A program made the translations under genes and the position numbers. From DAIOFH01 sp036745875 (GTDB lineage Bacteria > Planctomycetota > SZUA-567): 39,035 nt of DNA. The stretch covers positions 1 to 39,035 of the forward strand of contig DAIOFH010000023.1 in NCBI GenBank assembly GCA_036745875.1, given 5' to 3'. Positions 7,520 through 15,602 of this stretch are shown piece after piece. How positions within the stretch are numbered: position 1 is the first letter of the stretch; the number at the start of each line of letters is the position of its first letter. The notes under the pieces are model-generated. The model saw only the letters and a list, made by a program, of their open reading frames with translations. It ran no database searches and was not told the DNA's origin.

Positions 7520-8482
7520 ATGTCTGCGATAAATGATCCATCCGCGCAACCTATTCCAACGCTGGTCTTTTCACGCACAGCCAAGCGCGTATCGTCGGTG
7601 TTATACCCGCCCAGCGCGCTTTTCCCGGACTCGGTGGAAATATCCGCCGCCGCCCGGCAAATGGCCGGGTTGGATGAAACGCAAACAGGCAGTATGCTGC
7701 AATCGGGGAAGACTCTCGCGCTCGGGTCAAAGGAGCACGAGGCGTTTCAAAACCTGATGGACAAGGTCAAGCGCAGCAAATCCGAAATCACCACCCGCAT
7801 CAAATCGGTTCTCGACGGCAAAAACATCGGTCTGGCCGACAAGGACAAGCTGAAAATAGAAGTTGGGAAAAACGGCAAGATCGTGGTCGGCGGCGGCGCG
7901 GACGCCCAGACCGCCCGCCGGATGGAAAAAGCGTTGAATGCGGAAAACGGCCTCGCCGACGCCATCCTCGCCTACCAGAAAGATGAAAAACAGCTGTCCG
8001 CCCAGACCATGGATTATACGGGCTGCTCCCTGTACGAATTGACTTCGACCACCATGGGCAAAGTCAACGAGCGCATCCGCGGTGAAGTCGAATCCACCGT
8101 CAAAAGCAAATTGAACACGGATTTTTACACCAACTTCGGCTTCCTCGGCGACGACGAGGCGATCATCAGCCGCTTTGACGCGGAGCAGCTGGCCTTCACC
8201 GGCGGCATCGATTTTTCCGGCGAAGTGAATGTCATGTCCGATCCCGAAGGCAATATCAAAAACTGCATGAACAACCTCGCCGACTCCATCAATGAGGCGT
8301 TCGGCTCGTTGAATGAGGAAATCATCAAGCGTTTCGACGCCCAGGGAATCAAACTCGACAAGGCCACCCGCGAGCAACTGCTGCTGGACCTGAAGAAGGT
8401 GCAGATCACCGTGAACAGCGACGGCGATATTGACACCAAGGATGTGCTTTTCCGGAGTATGGCGGGGATTTTGCGCTCTTGA
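7520..8482 (+). CDS. hypothetical protein, 320 residues
   Basis: I do not recognise this family. The protein has no signal peptide or membrane segment. It starts with a proline-rich tail and a VEISAAARQMAGL segment (about residues 40-52) that recalls the short motif found in FlgM-like and other surface- or flagellum-associated proteins. This is followed by a charged, helical region (residues 70-160), an acidic segment and the C-terminus KDVLFRSMAGILRS. Codon use and GC content match the neighbours and AAGGAAG lies upstream of the ATG, so it is very likely translated. It stands alone between the XRE-cupin gene and a peroxiredoxin remnant, which gives no functional clue. Confidence 0.7.
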   Translation: MSAINDPSAQPIPTLVFSRTAKRVSSVLYPPSALFPDSVEISAAARQMAGLDETQTGSMLQSGKTLALGSKEHEAFQNLMDKVKRSKSEITTRIKSVLDGKNIGLADKDKLKIEVGKNGKIVVGGGADAQTARRMEKALNAENGLADAILAYQKDEKQLSAQTMDYTGCSLYELTSTTMGKVNERIRGEVESTVKSKLNTDFYTNFGFLGDDEAIISRFDAEQLAFTGGIDFSGEVNVMSDPEGNIKNCMNNLADSINEAFGSLNEEIIKRFDAQGIKLDKATREQLLLDLKKVQITVNSDGDIDTKDVLFRSMAGILRS

Positions 8483-8492
8483 ATTTTCATGA

Positions 8493-8663
8493 TGGCATGA
8501 GGCGACAACGCTGGGAGTGATTCCCGGCCGGGTGACGTATGTCCTGGACGGCGCGGGTATTGTGCAGCACGTCTATTCGGCGCAGCTGGAAGCCGCTAAA
8601 CACGCTGAAACGGCGCTCGAAGCGGTCAGAAAGATCCATGCGGCAGGTAGTAATGAGGCCTGA
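8493..8663 (+). pseudogene. peroxiredoxin (Bcp/AhpC-TSA type), C-terminal remnant
   Basis: An open frame without its own start codon encodes about 50 residues reading TLGVIPGRVTYVLDGAG, then HVYSAQL and a final helix ETALEAVRKI. This is the end of a bacterioferritin-comigratory-protein-type peroxiredoxin, where the strand after the PGRVT motif is followed by the dimer or C-terminal helix. The thioredoxin-fold N-terminus with the peroxidatic cysteine is missing, and an in-frame stop lies at 8490-8492. The hypothetical gene ends 10 bp upstream, so the 5' part was probably lost when that gene arrived or by deletion. It converges with the SorC gene, with 4 bp between the stops. Confidence 0.65.
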
Positions 8664-8667
8664 CGCT

Positions 8668-9639
8668 TCACGGCTCTGTCAGTAATTTTCTGGCGACCTC
8701 GACATCGGTGACCAGCGCGGTCAGATAGCCCCCCCGCAAAACGCTCTGTATCGCCTCGAACTTCCGCATCCCTCCCGCGACGCCGAGGCGACGGGGAATG
8801 CGCATGGCCTGCTCGAGGCCGATGCCGATGACCCGCGATTCGAAGGACGAGTTGACCGGCTTGCCCTGTGTATTGACGAAGCGCTGGAGGACGTCCCCAC
8901 GAGCGCCGAGGGAGCGCAGTTCCTCCTGTTCCTCCGCCGTCATGCGGTTGCCGCTGTCCGAGAGGTAACGCGACGGTTCCAGCGTGCCGATCCCCATCAG
9001 CAGCAAAGACAGCCTGTCGAAGAAATCGAAAACAAACTGGCATGACCTTTCCCGCAGCATGGCGTCCCGCGATTCGGGGCTTGAACAAATGCCCGGCACC
9101 AGGAGATACACCGGCTCCGCATCGCAGACCTGGGCGAAGCGTTCGGTGATCCGGGTAGCCATGCTGTTGGACAGCGACCGCCCGATGCCGCCAAGGACCT
9201 GGACGATGTATTTCGTCTGGCTTTTCGGCACCGGCCGCATGGCGTTGACGGCATAGAGAAGCGCCTCGCTCCACGAGGAAATGCCGATGTTTTCGCATTT
9301 CGGCACGACATTCTCAAGATAGGCGGCCGCCCCGTCCCCCATCGCCAGCAGCAATTCCTTTTCATCCGGCCCGGCCGGCTCGACCACGACAGCCTCGTTG
9401 AGGTTGTACTTTTTGCTCAGTTCGATTTCAAGTTCCGTATAGATTCCCTTGGGGACATGGACGGAGATATGGACAATCCCCAGTCGTTCCGCGTCCCTGA
9501 GGGCGCGGGAGACGGTCGCCTGCGAGATATCGAGGCGTTCGGCGATTTCCGGCTGCTTGAGGCCGTTCTGGTGGTATAGGCGGGCGACCTTGGTGATGAG
9601 GCGCAGCTGTTCTGTCGAATGGCCTTTGTAAGTGAACAT
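8668..9639 (-). CDS. SorC/DeoR-type sugar-binding transcriptional regulator
   Basis: A 323-residue regulator. The N-terminal helix-turn-helix (residues 8-52, with KQPEIAERLDISQATVSRAL) is followed by a SorC-type effector domain (residues 60-323) related to phosphosugar isomerases, with GISSWSEALLYAV, VQVLGGIGRS and MGIGTLEPSRYL. Members usually bind a phosphorylated sugar from the pathway they control. I chose the ATG at 9637-9639; a longer in-frame start at 9687 would run through the hairpin at 9663-9688. It lies at the 3' end of the transketolase/ABC operon and is its probable regulator. A palindrome near that operon's start (18915-18940) is a candidate binding site. Confidence 0.85.
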   Translation of the reverse strand: MFTYKGHSTEQLRLITKVARLYHQNGLKQPEIAERLDISQATVSRALRDAERLGIVHISVHVPKGIYTELEIELSKKYNLNEAVVVEPAGPDEKELLLAMGDGAAAYLENVVPKCENIGISSWSEALLYAVNAMRPVPKSQTKYIVQVLGGIGRSLSNSMATRITERFAQVCDAEPVYLLVPGICSSPESRDAMLRERSCQFVFDFFDRLSLLLMGIGTLEPSRYLSDSGNRMTAEEQEELRSLGARGDVLQRFVNTQGKPVNSSFESRVIGIGLEQAMRIPRRLGVAGGMRKFEAIQSVLRGGYLTALVTDVEVARKLLTEP

Positions 9640-9662
9640 GGGTTTTCCCGTGCGAGCAAGAA

Positions 9663-9688
9663 AATGCGGATGCCTTGGCATCCGCATT
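9663..9688 (-). terminator. hairpin with short U-rich tail between isomerase and sorC genes
   Basis: Perfect 12-bp stem (AATGCGGATGCC and its complement, 2-nt loop). Read on the minus strand it runs into TTTTCTT. It lies 50 bp after the isomerase stop and 24 bp before the SorC start, so it can act as an intrinsic terminator or attenuator that lowers regulator expression relative to the operon. An operator role for this near-perfect palindrome is also possible. Confidence 0.6.
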
Positions 9689-9737
9689 GACAGACAGACA
9701 TTCTACAGCAAAAGCGCGGCACAGTCCAGCATGCGGT

Positions 9738-11192
9738 TTACAGCATGGTGATGTCGTGTTCTTCGGGGCGGTTGTGCCAGTAGAGACGCCAGCCAAGGTA
9801 TTTGCCCGTGGCTTCATATATGATCCGGGCGGTGCGCGCCTTGACCATGGCGACATGGTGTTCGAAGCCATTGGCGCACATGGTAGCGAGGAGTTTTTGC
9901 ATCTTGTCGATCTTGCAGACGGCGATGCCGCCGGCCATGTCGAATTTGCGGTCGATAAATTCGCCCTCGCCGACATAGGCCTTGATATAGCCGCCCGAGT
10001 CCTCCGTGGAGATGCGGAAATAGGTCATCTCGCCCGGGGCGACCTTGCCCTTCACCGCGCCGAAACACCATTCGCGGTTGATCGTGGTGCCAAGGACGTC
10101 GAGTTGGCCGAGTTCCGGCTTGGCGCCCATGAAACTGGCTGGATAGTTGCCGCAGTGGGTGTTGACGCAGATGTCCGGTTCTTCGCCGTAATTGTTGTTC
10201 CAGTCGAGGAGGGCGACAGGCTTCCGCGACGCCAGGGCAAGCGCCAGCATCGACACCGCCCCCGCCCCGTCGCCTTCGCACGCCGACGGCAACAGCCTCT
10301 CGCCCATCATGCTCATGGTAACGCAGGCGGCGCAACCGAAGTTGTTTTCCAGGGCGTCCCAGCACTGGACGATGGTGGCGTCGAGGTTGTTGTCGGCGAC
10401 GAAGCGGTCGACGGTGACGGAGAACTTGGCCTGTTTTTCCACCTGTCCGTCGGTGATGCCGGAGGCGATGTTGCCGTAGGCCTTGATCGCCGCCAGTTTT
10501 TCCTTGAACGCGGCTTCTCCCGAGTCGACCTTTTTCGCCGCCTCGATGATCACGGACATGTCGACGGGAATGACCTTGATGCCGCTAGCCTGCAGCAGCT
10601 TTTCACTGAAGCGGACCGTCTGGAACGGCGCGGGCCGGACGCCGAGCTGGCCGATCCGGGCGTTCCGGAGGCCTTTGACCACGCGGCAGATGGCGGCGAA
10701 GTCCTCGACATCCCTCCTGAACGCGGGGCCGGCGACATCGCAGGTGTGGGTGGACGTGTCCGTGAACTTGATGCCGTACTGGCGGAGGTTGTTGCAGACT
10801 GAAAGTTTTCCGCAGAAGGCGTCACGGCGGGACTTGAGGTCGACCTTGTCCACTTCGTCGTTCGAGGCCTGCACCAGCACCGGCACGTTGAGGTTGGCGA
10901 CCTTCAGCGTTTCCGCCACCGCCTGCTCGTCGCCGAAGTTGGGCAGGACGACGACGACGCCGTCGATGTCGTCTTGCCGCGACTTGAAAAGCTGGGCCAG
11001 TTTCGCCGCGTCGGCTTCCGTCTCGATCGCGCCGCTGGGGGTGGCGTCGGCGTCGAGGGTGACGCACTCGATGTCAAGGTCGGCGAAAAGCTTCGCCAAT
11101 GCCGCCCGGTCGCCGACGGCCAAGGCGGGATTGAAAAATCCCCTGACCCCGATGATGACGCCAAAGACGGTTTTCTTGCGTACCGGATTCAT
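9738..11192 (-). CDS. L-fucose/D-arabinose isomerase-family aldose-ketose isomerase
   Basis: A 484-residue protein of the L-fucose isomerase superfamily, whose members interconvert aldoses and ketoses with a divalent metal. The N-terminal domains start FGVIIGVRGFFNP and include GVVVVLPNFGDEQA. Candidate metal ligands lie in ACEGDGAGAV (Glu, near residue 305), LLDWNNNY (Asp, near 329) and the C-terminal HHVAMVKARTARI (His, near 443). The ATG at 11190-11192 has AGAGGAG upstream; upstream ATGs in the frame would overlap the permease gene. It is the last enzyme of the transport/kinase/transketolase operon, which suggests that it makes the ketose phosphorylated by the kinase. The sugar itself is not determined. 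Confidence 0.8.
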   Translation of the reverse strand: MNPVRKKTVFGVIIGVRGFFNPALAVGDRAALAKLFADLDIECVTLDADATPSGAIETEADAAKLAQLFKSRQDDIDGVVVVLPNFGDEQAVAETLKVANLNVPVLVQASNDEVDKVDLKSRRDAFCGKLSVCNNLRQYGIKFTDTSTHTCDVAGPAFRRDVEDFAAICRVVKGLRNARIGQLGVRPAPFQTVRFSEKLLQASGIKVIPVDMSVIIEAAKKVDSGEAAFKEKLAAIKAYGNIASGITDGQVEKQAKFSVTVDRFVADNNLDATIVQCWDALENNFGCAACVTMSMMGERLLPSACEGDGAGAVSMLALALASRKPVALLDWNNNYGEEPDICVNTHCGNYPASFMGAKPELGQLDVLGTTINREWCFGAVKGKVAPGEMTYFRISTEDSGGYIKAYVGEGEFIDRKFDMAGGIAVCKIDKMQKLLATMCANGFEHHVAMVKARTARIIYEATGKYLGWRLYWHNRPEEHDITML

Positions 11193-11218
11193 GATGTTTT
11201 CTCCTCTGTGGTTATGTT

Positions 11219-12253
11219 CTACAATTTCGCCATTGCCGACTTGCGCTGGATTTCCGCCTGGATCGTGTCCAGCACCACCGCCACGATGATCACGAGACCC
11301 CTGATGACGGTCTGCCAGAATTCGGACACCCCCATCATGACCATGCCGTCGTTGAGGACGCCGATGATGCACGCGCCGACGATGGTGCCGCCTATGGTGC
11401 CGCGGCCGCCGGCAAGCGAGGTGCCGCCGAGAACCGCCGCCGCGATGGCGTTCATTTCATACGATGTGCCGGTGGCCGGATGGGCGGCGACTAGTTCCGA
11501 GGTCACGATCAACCCGACGAGGGCGGCTGTCATCCCGGATATCATATATACCCAGATTATGACCTTTTTCACGTTGATTCCGGAAAGGCGCGAGGCCGTT
11601 TCGTTGCCGCCGACAGCGTAGACATGGCGGCCGAACGGTGTCTTCCTCGCCAGATAGATGAAGAAAAGGGCCAGGGCCGCCGTGATCCACACGCTGAGGG
11701 GGACGTTCAGGAAGCGTCCGGAACCGAGAATGGGAAAGCCGGTGGTGCCGAGCTCCGCCGAACCCTGCAGGTTCGGGAATGTCGCTCCGTTCGACCTGAG
11801 GAGCGCCAGGCCGCGCGCGATATACATCATGCCCAGGGTGACGATAAACGGCGCGACGTTGAATTTGGTAATGATCCACCCGTTCGCCATGCCTATCAGC
11901 ATGCCCATGACGATGGCGATGACCATGATGGCGGGAACGTTGAAATAGATCGTTATGCCCAGGAAATCCAGGTTGAGACCCTCGTAGATGAGGCCGCCCG
12001 CGACCATGCCCGCCAAGCCGACGATGGAACCGATCGACAGGTCGATCCCGCCGGTCAGCAGCACGAAAACCAGGCCCATGGCAAGGATGGCGTTCACCGC
12101 GATATGCTTGGCGAGGATCGGGATGTTCGCGCCCGAGAGGAAGTTCGGGGCCATCAGGCCGAAAAATATGCACAGCAGGATAAGGACGCCGTATGTCCGC
12201 AACTGGACAAGCATGCTCATGAAGGAACTGCCGGATTTTTTCTTTTCGCTCAT
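11219..12253 (-). CDS. ABC sugar transporter permease (RbsC type)
   Basis: A 344-residue inner-membrane protein of the branched-chain amino-acid/ribose permease class. It has a cytoplasmic N-terminus rich in Lys and Ser and about nine or ten hydrophobic helices. Family signatures are LLTGGIDLSIGSIVGLAGM (coupling region near residues 62-80), NGWIITKFNVAPFIVTLGMM and a late AAAVLGGTSLAGGRGTI EAA-like loop. Two copies would form the membrane channel with the ATPase encoded 25 bp upstream. An AGGGCGG precedes the ATG. The length is normal and nothing is missing, in contrast to the permease gene at 28082. Confidence 0.9.
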   Translation of the reverse strand: MSEKKKSGSSFMSMLVQLRTYGVLILLCIFFGLMAPNFLSGANIPILAKHIAVNAILAMGLVFVLLTGGIDLSIGSIVGLAGMVAGGLIYEGLNLDFLGITIYFNVPAIMVIAIVMGMLIGMANGWIITKFNVAPFIVTLGMMYIARGLALLRSNGATFPNLQGSAELGTTGFPILGSGRFLNVPLSVWITAALALFFIYLARKTPFGRHVYAVGGNETASRLSGINVKKVIIWVYMISGMTAALVGLIVTSELVAAHPATGTSYEMNAIAAAVLGGTSLAGGRGTIGGTIVGACIIGVLNDGMVMMGVSEFWQTVIRGLVIIVAVVLDTIQAEIQRKSAMAKL

Positions 12254-12278
12254 GGTATTGTCCGCCCTTTTTTGGCTG

Positions 12279-13778
12279 TCATTTTGAACCGGAAGCCATC
12301 AGCAGCTTCGCCTGGCTCAGTTCCTGCCGCTCGAATTCCCCGGTCAGACGCCCCTTGTTCAACACAAGGACGCGGTCGGGGATGGTAAGCATTTCCTTGA
12401 GTTCGGACGAAACCATGATGATGCCGAGCCCCTCGTCCGTCAGTTTCATGATGATGTCGAACATCTCCTTTTTCGCGCCGACGTCGATGCCGCGGGTGGG
12501 CTCGTCCATCAACAGAACCTTGGGATGGGTGAGGAGGTTCTTGCCCACGATGACCTTTTGCTGGTTGCCGCCGGAAAGCGAGGTGATAAGGTGCTTTTTC
12601 GACCCGATCTTGATCATGAGTTCCCTGATCATGTTGTCGACGGCCTTGTTCTCCCTGGACGACGAGATGCTGAAACGGCCGGAATAGTTGGACAGGCTGG
12701 CAAGGGTCATGTTTTCGGCAATGCTGAAATTCTGAACGATCCCATGGTGCTTGCGGTCTTCGGGGATGAGGGAAAAACCGTCCCTGATGCGCTGGTCGAT
12801 CCTGGTGCTGGCGATGCGGCGGTCGTCGAGGATGATCTCCCCGGTGGCGTCCGGCTGCGCGCCGATAAGGCATTCGAGGATTTCCGTCCTCCCCGCGCCC
12901 ATCAGCCCGTAGATGCCGAGGATCTCCCCCTGGTGGACCTGGAAGGAAACGTCGTTGACCTTGAAGCCGCCGGAGAAATTCGGCAGGCGCAGGTGTTTCA
13001 CCTCCAGGAGCACCCTGCCGTTCCTTTTTTCCCGCGGCAGCGGCGGCTGTTCCTCTTCGCCGGTCATCTCCTTGACGATCCAGTGGATGTCCACGTCCTT
13101 GATCATGGCGGTGGAAATGAGTTTGCCGTCGCGGAGCACCGTTATATAGTCACCGATTTCGAGAATTTCCTCGAAGCGGTGGGATATGTAAATGATGGCG
13201 GTTCCATTGGCCTTGAGGTCGGCGATGATCTCGAAAAGGACTTTCACTTCCTGTTCCGAGAGGGCGGATGTCGGTTCGTCCATGATGAGGATGTCGACGT
13301 CGCCGTAGAGCGCCTTGGCGAGTTCGACGATCTGCTGCTGCCCGATGCCGAGGTTGCCGACGAGGGTGTTCGGGTTCAGGTCGAGCTTGAGCCTGGCGAG
13401 GGATTTTGCCGCCTCTTTTTCCTGTTCGCGGTGGTCGACGGAAAAACGGCCGTTCTTGAGTTCCCTTGCCATGAAGATATTTTCGGCGATGGAGAGGTTG
13501 GGGACCAGGTTCAGCTCCTGGAAGACAATGCCCAGGCCGTGTTCGCGCGCTTCCGAAGGGGAGGAATAGCTGATTTCCCTGCCTTCGCGGTAGATGTGGC
13601 CGGAGGTCGGCTCCTCGACCCCTGCGAGGATCTTCATCAGGGTGGATTTTCCCGCGCCGTTTTCGCCGACCAGCACATTCACTGCGCCTTTGTAGACCTT
13701 GAAGTCCACGTTGTCCAGTGCGGTGGTGCCGGGGTATTTCTTGGTGATGCCCCGCGCTTCGAGAACCATTTCGTCCAT
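12279..13778 (-). CDS. ABC sugar transporter ATPase with two nucleotide-binding domains (RbsA type)
   Basis: A 499-residue tandem ATPase. The first domain has an intact Walker A (GENGAGKST, residues 38-46), a signature-like NLGIGQQQ near 145 and a Walker B ILIMDEPTSAL near 165. The second has the degenerate Walker A typical of this family (GLMGAGRTEIL), LSGGNQQKV and VLLMDEPTRGID. The start is the ATG at 13776-13778 with AGGAG upstream; the longer in-frame start at 13856 overlaps the DUF2291 gene. It energises uptake together with the permease and the binding protein of this operon, and is a useful full-length reference for the shortened ATPase at 26719. Confidence 0.92.
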   Translation of the reverse strand: MDEMVLEARGITKKYPGTTALDNVDFKVYKGAVNVLVGENGAGKSTLMKILAGVEEPTSGHIYREGREISYSSPSEAREHGLGIVFQELNLVPNLSIAENIFMARELKNGRFSVDHREQEKEAAKSLARLKLDLNPNTLVGNLGIGQQQIVELAKALYGDVDILIMDEPTSALSEQEVKVLFEIIADLKANGTAIIYISHRFEEILEIGDYITVLRDGKLISTAMIKDVDIHWIVKEMTGEEEQPPLPREKRNGRVLLEVKHLRLPNFSGGFKVNDVSFQVHQGEILGIYGLMGAGRTEILECLIGAQPDATGEIILDDRRIASTRIDQRIRDGFSLIPEDRKHHGIVQNFSIAENMTLASLSNYSGRFSISSSRENKAVDNMIRELMIKIGSKKHLITSLSGGNQQKVIVGKNLLTHPKVLLMDEPTRGIDVGAKKEMFDIIMKLTDEGLGIIMVSSELKEMLTIPDRVLVLNKGRLTGEFERQELSQAKLLMASGSK

Positions 13779-13782
13779 GCTG

Positions 13783-14451
13783 CTACTCCTCGGCCGGGGC
13801 AAGGGACACGGGTACCACATTGAAATGCGTATTGCCGCCGTTTTGCGTGGTGGCACCGAGCAACTCGAAAACCTTCCCCACCCCGCCGTCTTCGCGCAGC
13901 CCCAGGGGAGCGACCGACTGCGCCCCGGCGTACTGGCTGAGCTGGGTGGCCAATTTGGCGAATTCGACCTGGTTCTTGAAATCGTCGAAGGTTACGAAGT
14001 CCAGGCAGTCCCTGAGCGAAGTTCCCTTGTAGATCGGCCCAAGCTGGATGGTGATGTCTGGTTCGCCGTCAAAGGGTTCGACATCGGCCTCGGCGCGGCC
14101 GTTACGGGACTTGATGTTTGCGGAAAGGATTTTGATTTTGCTTTTCACCGAGAAGTTGTACGGGTTCTGCTCGGCGACGGCGCGGTAGCCGTATTTTTCG
14201 CCCGCCGTCTTCTCGTCCGCTTTCACCGCGTCGATCAAGGTCCGCAGGTCCACGGCATGCTCCCTCATGTACGGCAGGATCCGCTCCCCCCAGATCGTAT
14301 TGACGTAGCCCTCGGCGTCGAAGGTGTCGGCCGCGAAGAAGACCTTTATCTGGTCCTTGTCGGCGGACTGGTCGACAGGGTCTTTGGTGACCACCTTGGC
14401 CGAAAGGGCGAGAAAAATCACGAATATCGCGAGCGCTATCAACCAACGCAT
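13783..14451 (-). CDS. DUF2291-family membrane-anchored protein
   Basis: A 222-residue protein with one N-terminal hydrophobic segment (MRWLIALAIFVIFLALS) followed directly by VVTKDPVD, the pattern of DUF2291 proteins. These proteins are regularly encoded inside ribose-like ABC operons and their role is not known. The remainder is predicted to be extracytoplasmic and carries TFDAEGYVNTIWGERILPYM and LGPIYKGTSLRDCLDFVTFDDFKNQVEFA. It ends 4 bp before the ATPase start and begins after a hairpin-containing gap behind the binding-protein gene. By position it may help the binding protein or transporter assemble; this is guilt by association only. Confidence 0.8.
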   Translation of the reverse strand: MRWLIALAIFVIFLALSAKVVTKDPVDQSADKDQIKVFFAADTFDAEGYVNTIWGERILPYMREHAVDLRTLIDAVKADEKTAGEKYGYRAVAEQNPYNFSVKSKIKILSANIKSRNGRAEADVEPFDGEPDITIQLGPIYKGTSLRDCLDFVTFDDFKNQVEFAKLATQLSQYAGAQSVAPLGLREDGGVGKVFELLGATTQNGGNTHFNVVPVSLAPAEE

Positions 14452-14498
14452 AGTATGCTTCTCCCATGGCCAAAACAGGTATTGGTTAGAGGTTGCGT

Positions 14499-14576
14499 GT
14501 TAACGGCAACAGCCGATAGCGGACAGCCGCGTTCCAATTTTCCTGAACTGTCCGCTATTAGCTGTTACCGGTTAAC
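14499..14576 (-). terminator. long imperfect stem-loop after the binding-protein gene
   Basis: Two arms of about 28 bases (14499-14526 and 14548-14576) pair imperfectly, GTTAACGGCAACAGC...GCGGACAG with CTGTCCGC...GTTAAC, with a 21-nt loop. There is no U-tract. A stable hairpin just 3' of a binding-protein gene commonly protects the upstream mRNA or partly stops transcription, which yields more binding protein than membrane subunits. Confidence 0.6.
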
Positions 14577-14587
14577 TCGGTTGGAAC

Positions 14588-15520
14588 TTAGTCCTTCATG
14601 GCGAAATTATCGAGCTTCTTGGCATTGTCCGTGGTGATCAGGATGCAGTCGACAAGCTGCTTTTCGGAAAGGCCGGTGCTGCCGGACTTGATGACCTTGT
14701 CGGCCTGTTCGACGGCCATGGCGGCGATGCGGGCGGCGGGCTGGAGGCCGGTGGCCTTGATGTCGCCGGCGAGGATGGAGTCGCGGACATCGTTGGAACC
14801 GTCGAAGCCGACGACAATCACGTTGCCCTTGCCGGCAGTCTTGAGGGCTGCCATCGCGCCCATGGCCATGGTGTCGTTGCCGCAGATCACGCCCTTGATG
14901 TTGGGGTTGGCCTGGAGGATGGATTCCATCTTGCTGTAGGCTTCGGGCTGGCTCCAGTTGGCGCTCTGGCGGGCGACCATCTTCATGTCGGGGTACTGGT
15001 CGATGACGTCGTGGTAGCTGCGGGAACGGACGCCGGCGTTGGTGTCGGATTCACGGCCGGTGAATTCCACATACTCGCCCTCTTCGCCCATGAGTTCGAC
15101 AAAGAACTCGGCGACCAGCTGCACGCCCTGGTAGTTGTTGGCGACGATCTGGGAGACGGCGACGCCGGTGGCGTTGATTTCGCGGTCGATCAGGAAGGTG
15201 GGGATGCCCGCGTCCTTGGCCTTCTGGACGGCGGCGATGGTGACGTCCGCGCCTGCGTTGTCAAGGATGATGGCGGCGGCCTTGTTGGCGATCGCCGTGT
15301 CGATGTAGTTGCTCTGTTTGCTGGCGTCATCGTCGTGGGAATAGGCCTGGGCGGCGTAGCCGAGCTGCTTGGCGCGGGCGACGGCCACATCGGCTTCGGT
15401 CTTGAAGAACGGATTCGAATGGGACGGGGTGATGACGACCATAAGTTTTTCTTCGGCGGATGCAAAGCCGCCCATGCAGACAAACGCGGACAACACAAGC
15501 AATGCAGCGAATTTCCTCAT
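14588..15520 (-). CDS. periplasmic sugar-binding protein of the transketolase/ABC operon
   Basis: A 310-residue RbsB-class binding protein. The signal peptide covers residues 1-22 (MRKFAALLVLSAFVC..., cleavage after FASA). The mature part starts KLMVVITPSHSNPFFK, where the Asn/Phe residues usually contact the sugar. It contains FLIDREINATGV, GVICGNDTMAMGAM and VVGFDGSNDVRDSILAG. The start is the ATG at 15518-15520 with GGAGG upstream. It is followed by a stem-loop and then DUF2291, ATPase and permease genes, giving a complete importer. Ligand identity is not readable; a pentose or branched pentose fits the downstream enzymes. Confidence 0.88.
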   Translation of the reverse strand: MRKFAALLVLSAFVCMGGFASAEEKLMVVITPSHSNPFFKTEADVAVARAKQLGYAAQAYSHDDDASKQSNYIDTAIANKAAAIILDNAGADVTIAAVQKAKDAGIPTFLIDREINATGVAVSQIVANNYQGVQLVAEFFVELMGEEGEYVEFTGRESDTNAGVRSRSYHDVIDQYPDMKMVARQSANWSQPEAYSKMESILQANPNIKGVICGNDTMAMGAMAALKTAGKGNVIVVGFDGSNDVRDSILAGDIKATGLQPAARIAAMAVEQADKVIKSGSTGLSEKQLVDCILITTDNAKKLDNFAMKD

Positions 15521-15582
15521 GATTTTTCCTCCAAAAAAGAAAGTAGAAATGCGGACCACCTCACAAAACCCTCATGAAACGG

Positions 15583-15602
15583 TATATCGCAAAAGCGATA
15601 TT
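15583..15602 (-). terminator. small hairpin after the kinase gene
   Basis: A 7-bp stem ATATCGC/GCGATAT with an AAAA loop lies directly behind the kinase stop codon on the minus strand. No U-run follows. It probably marks an mRNA processing or stability boundary between the enzyme genes and the transporter genes. Confidence 0.4.

Noticed and set aside
12525..13823. 432-codon plus-strand open frame
   Set aside because: It lies antisense to the clearly identified ABC ATPase; its composition is that of a GC-rich shadow frame and no domain is visible.
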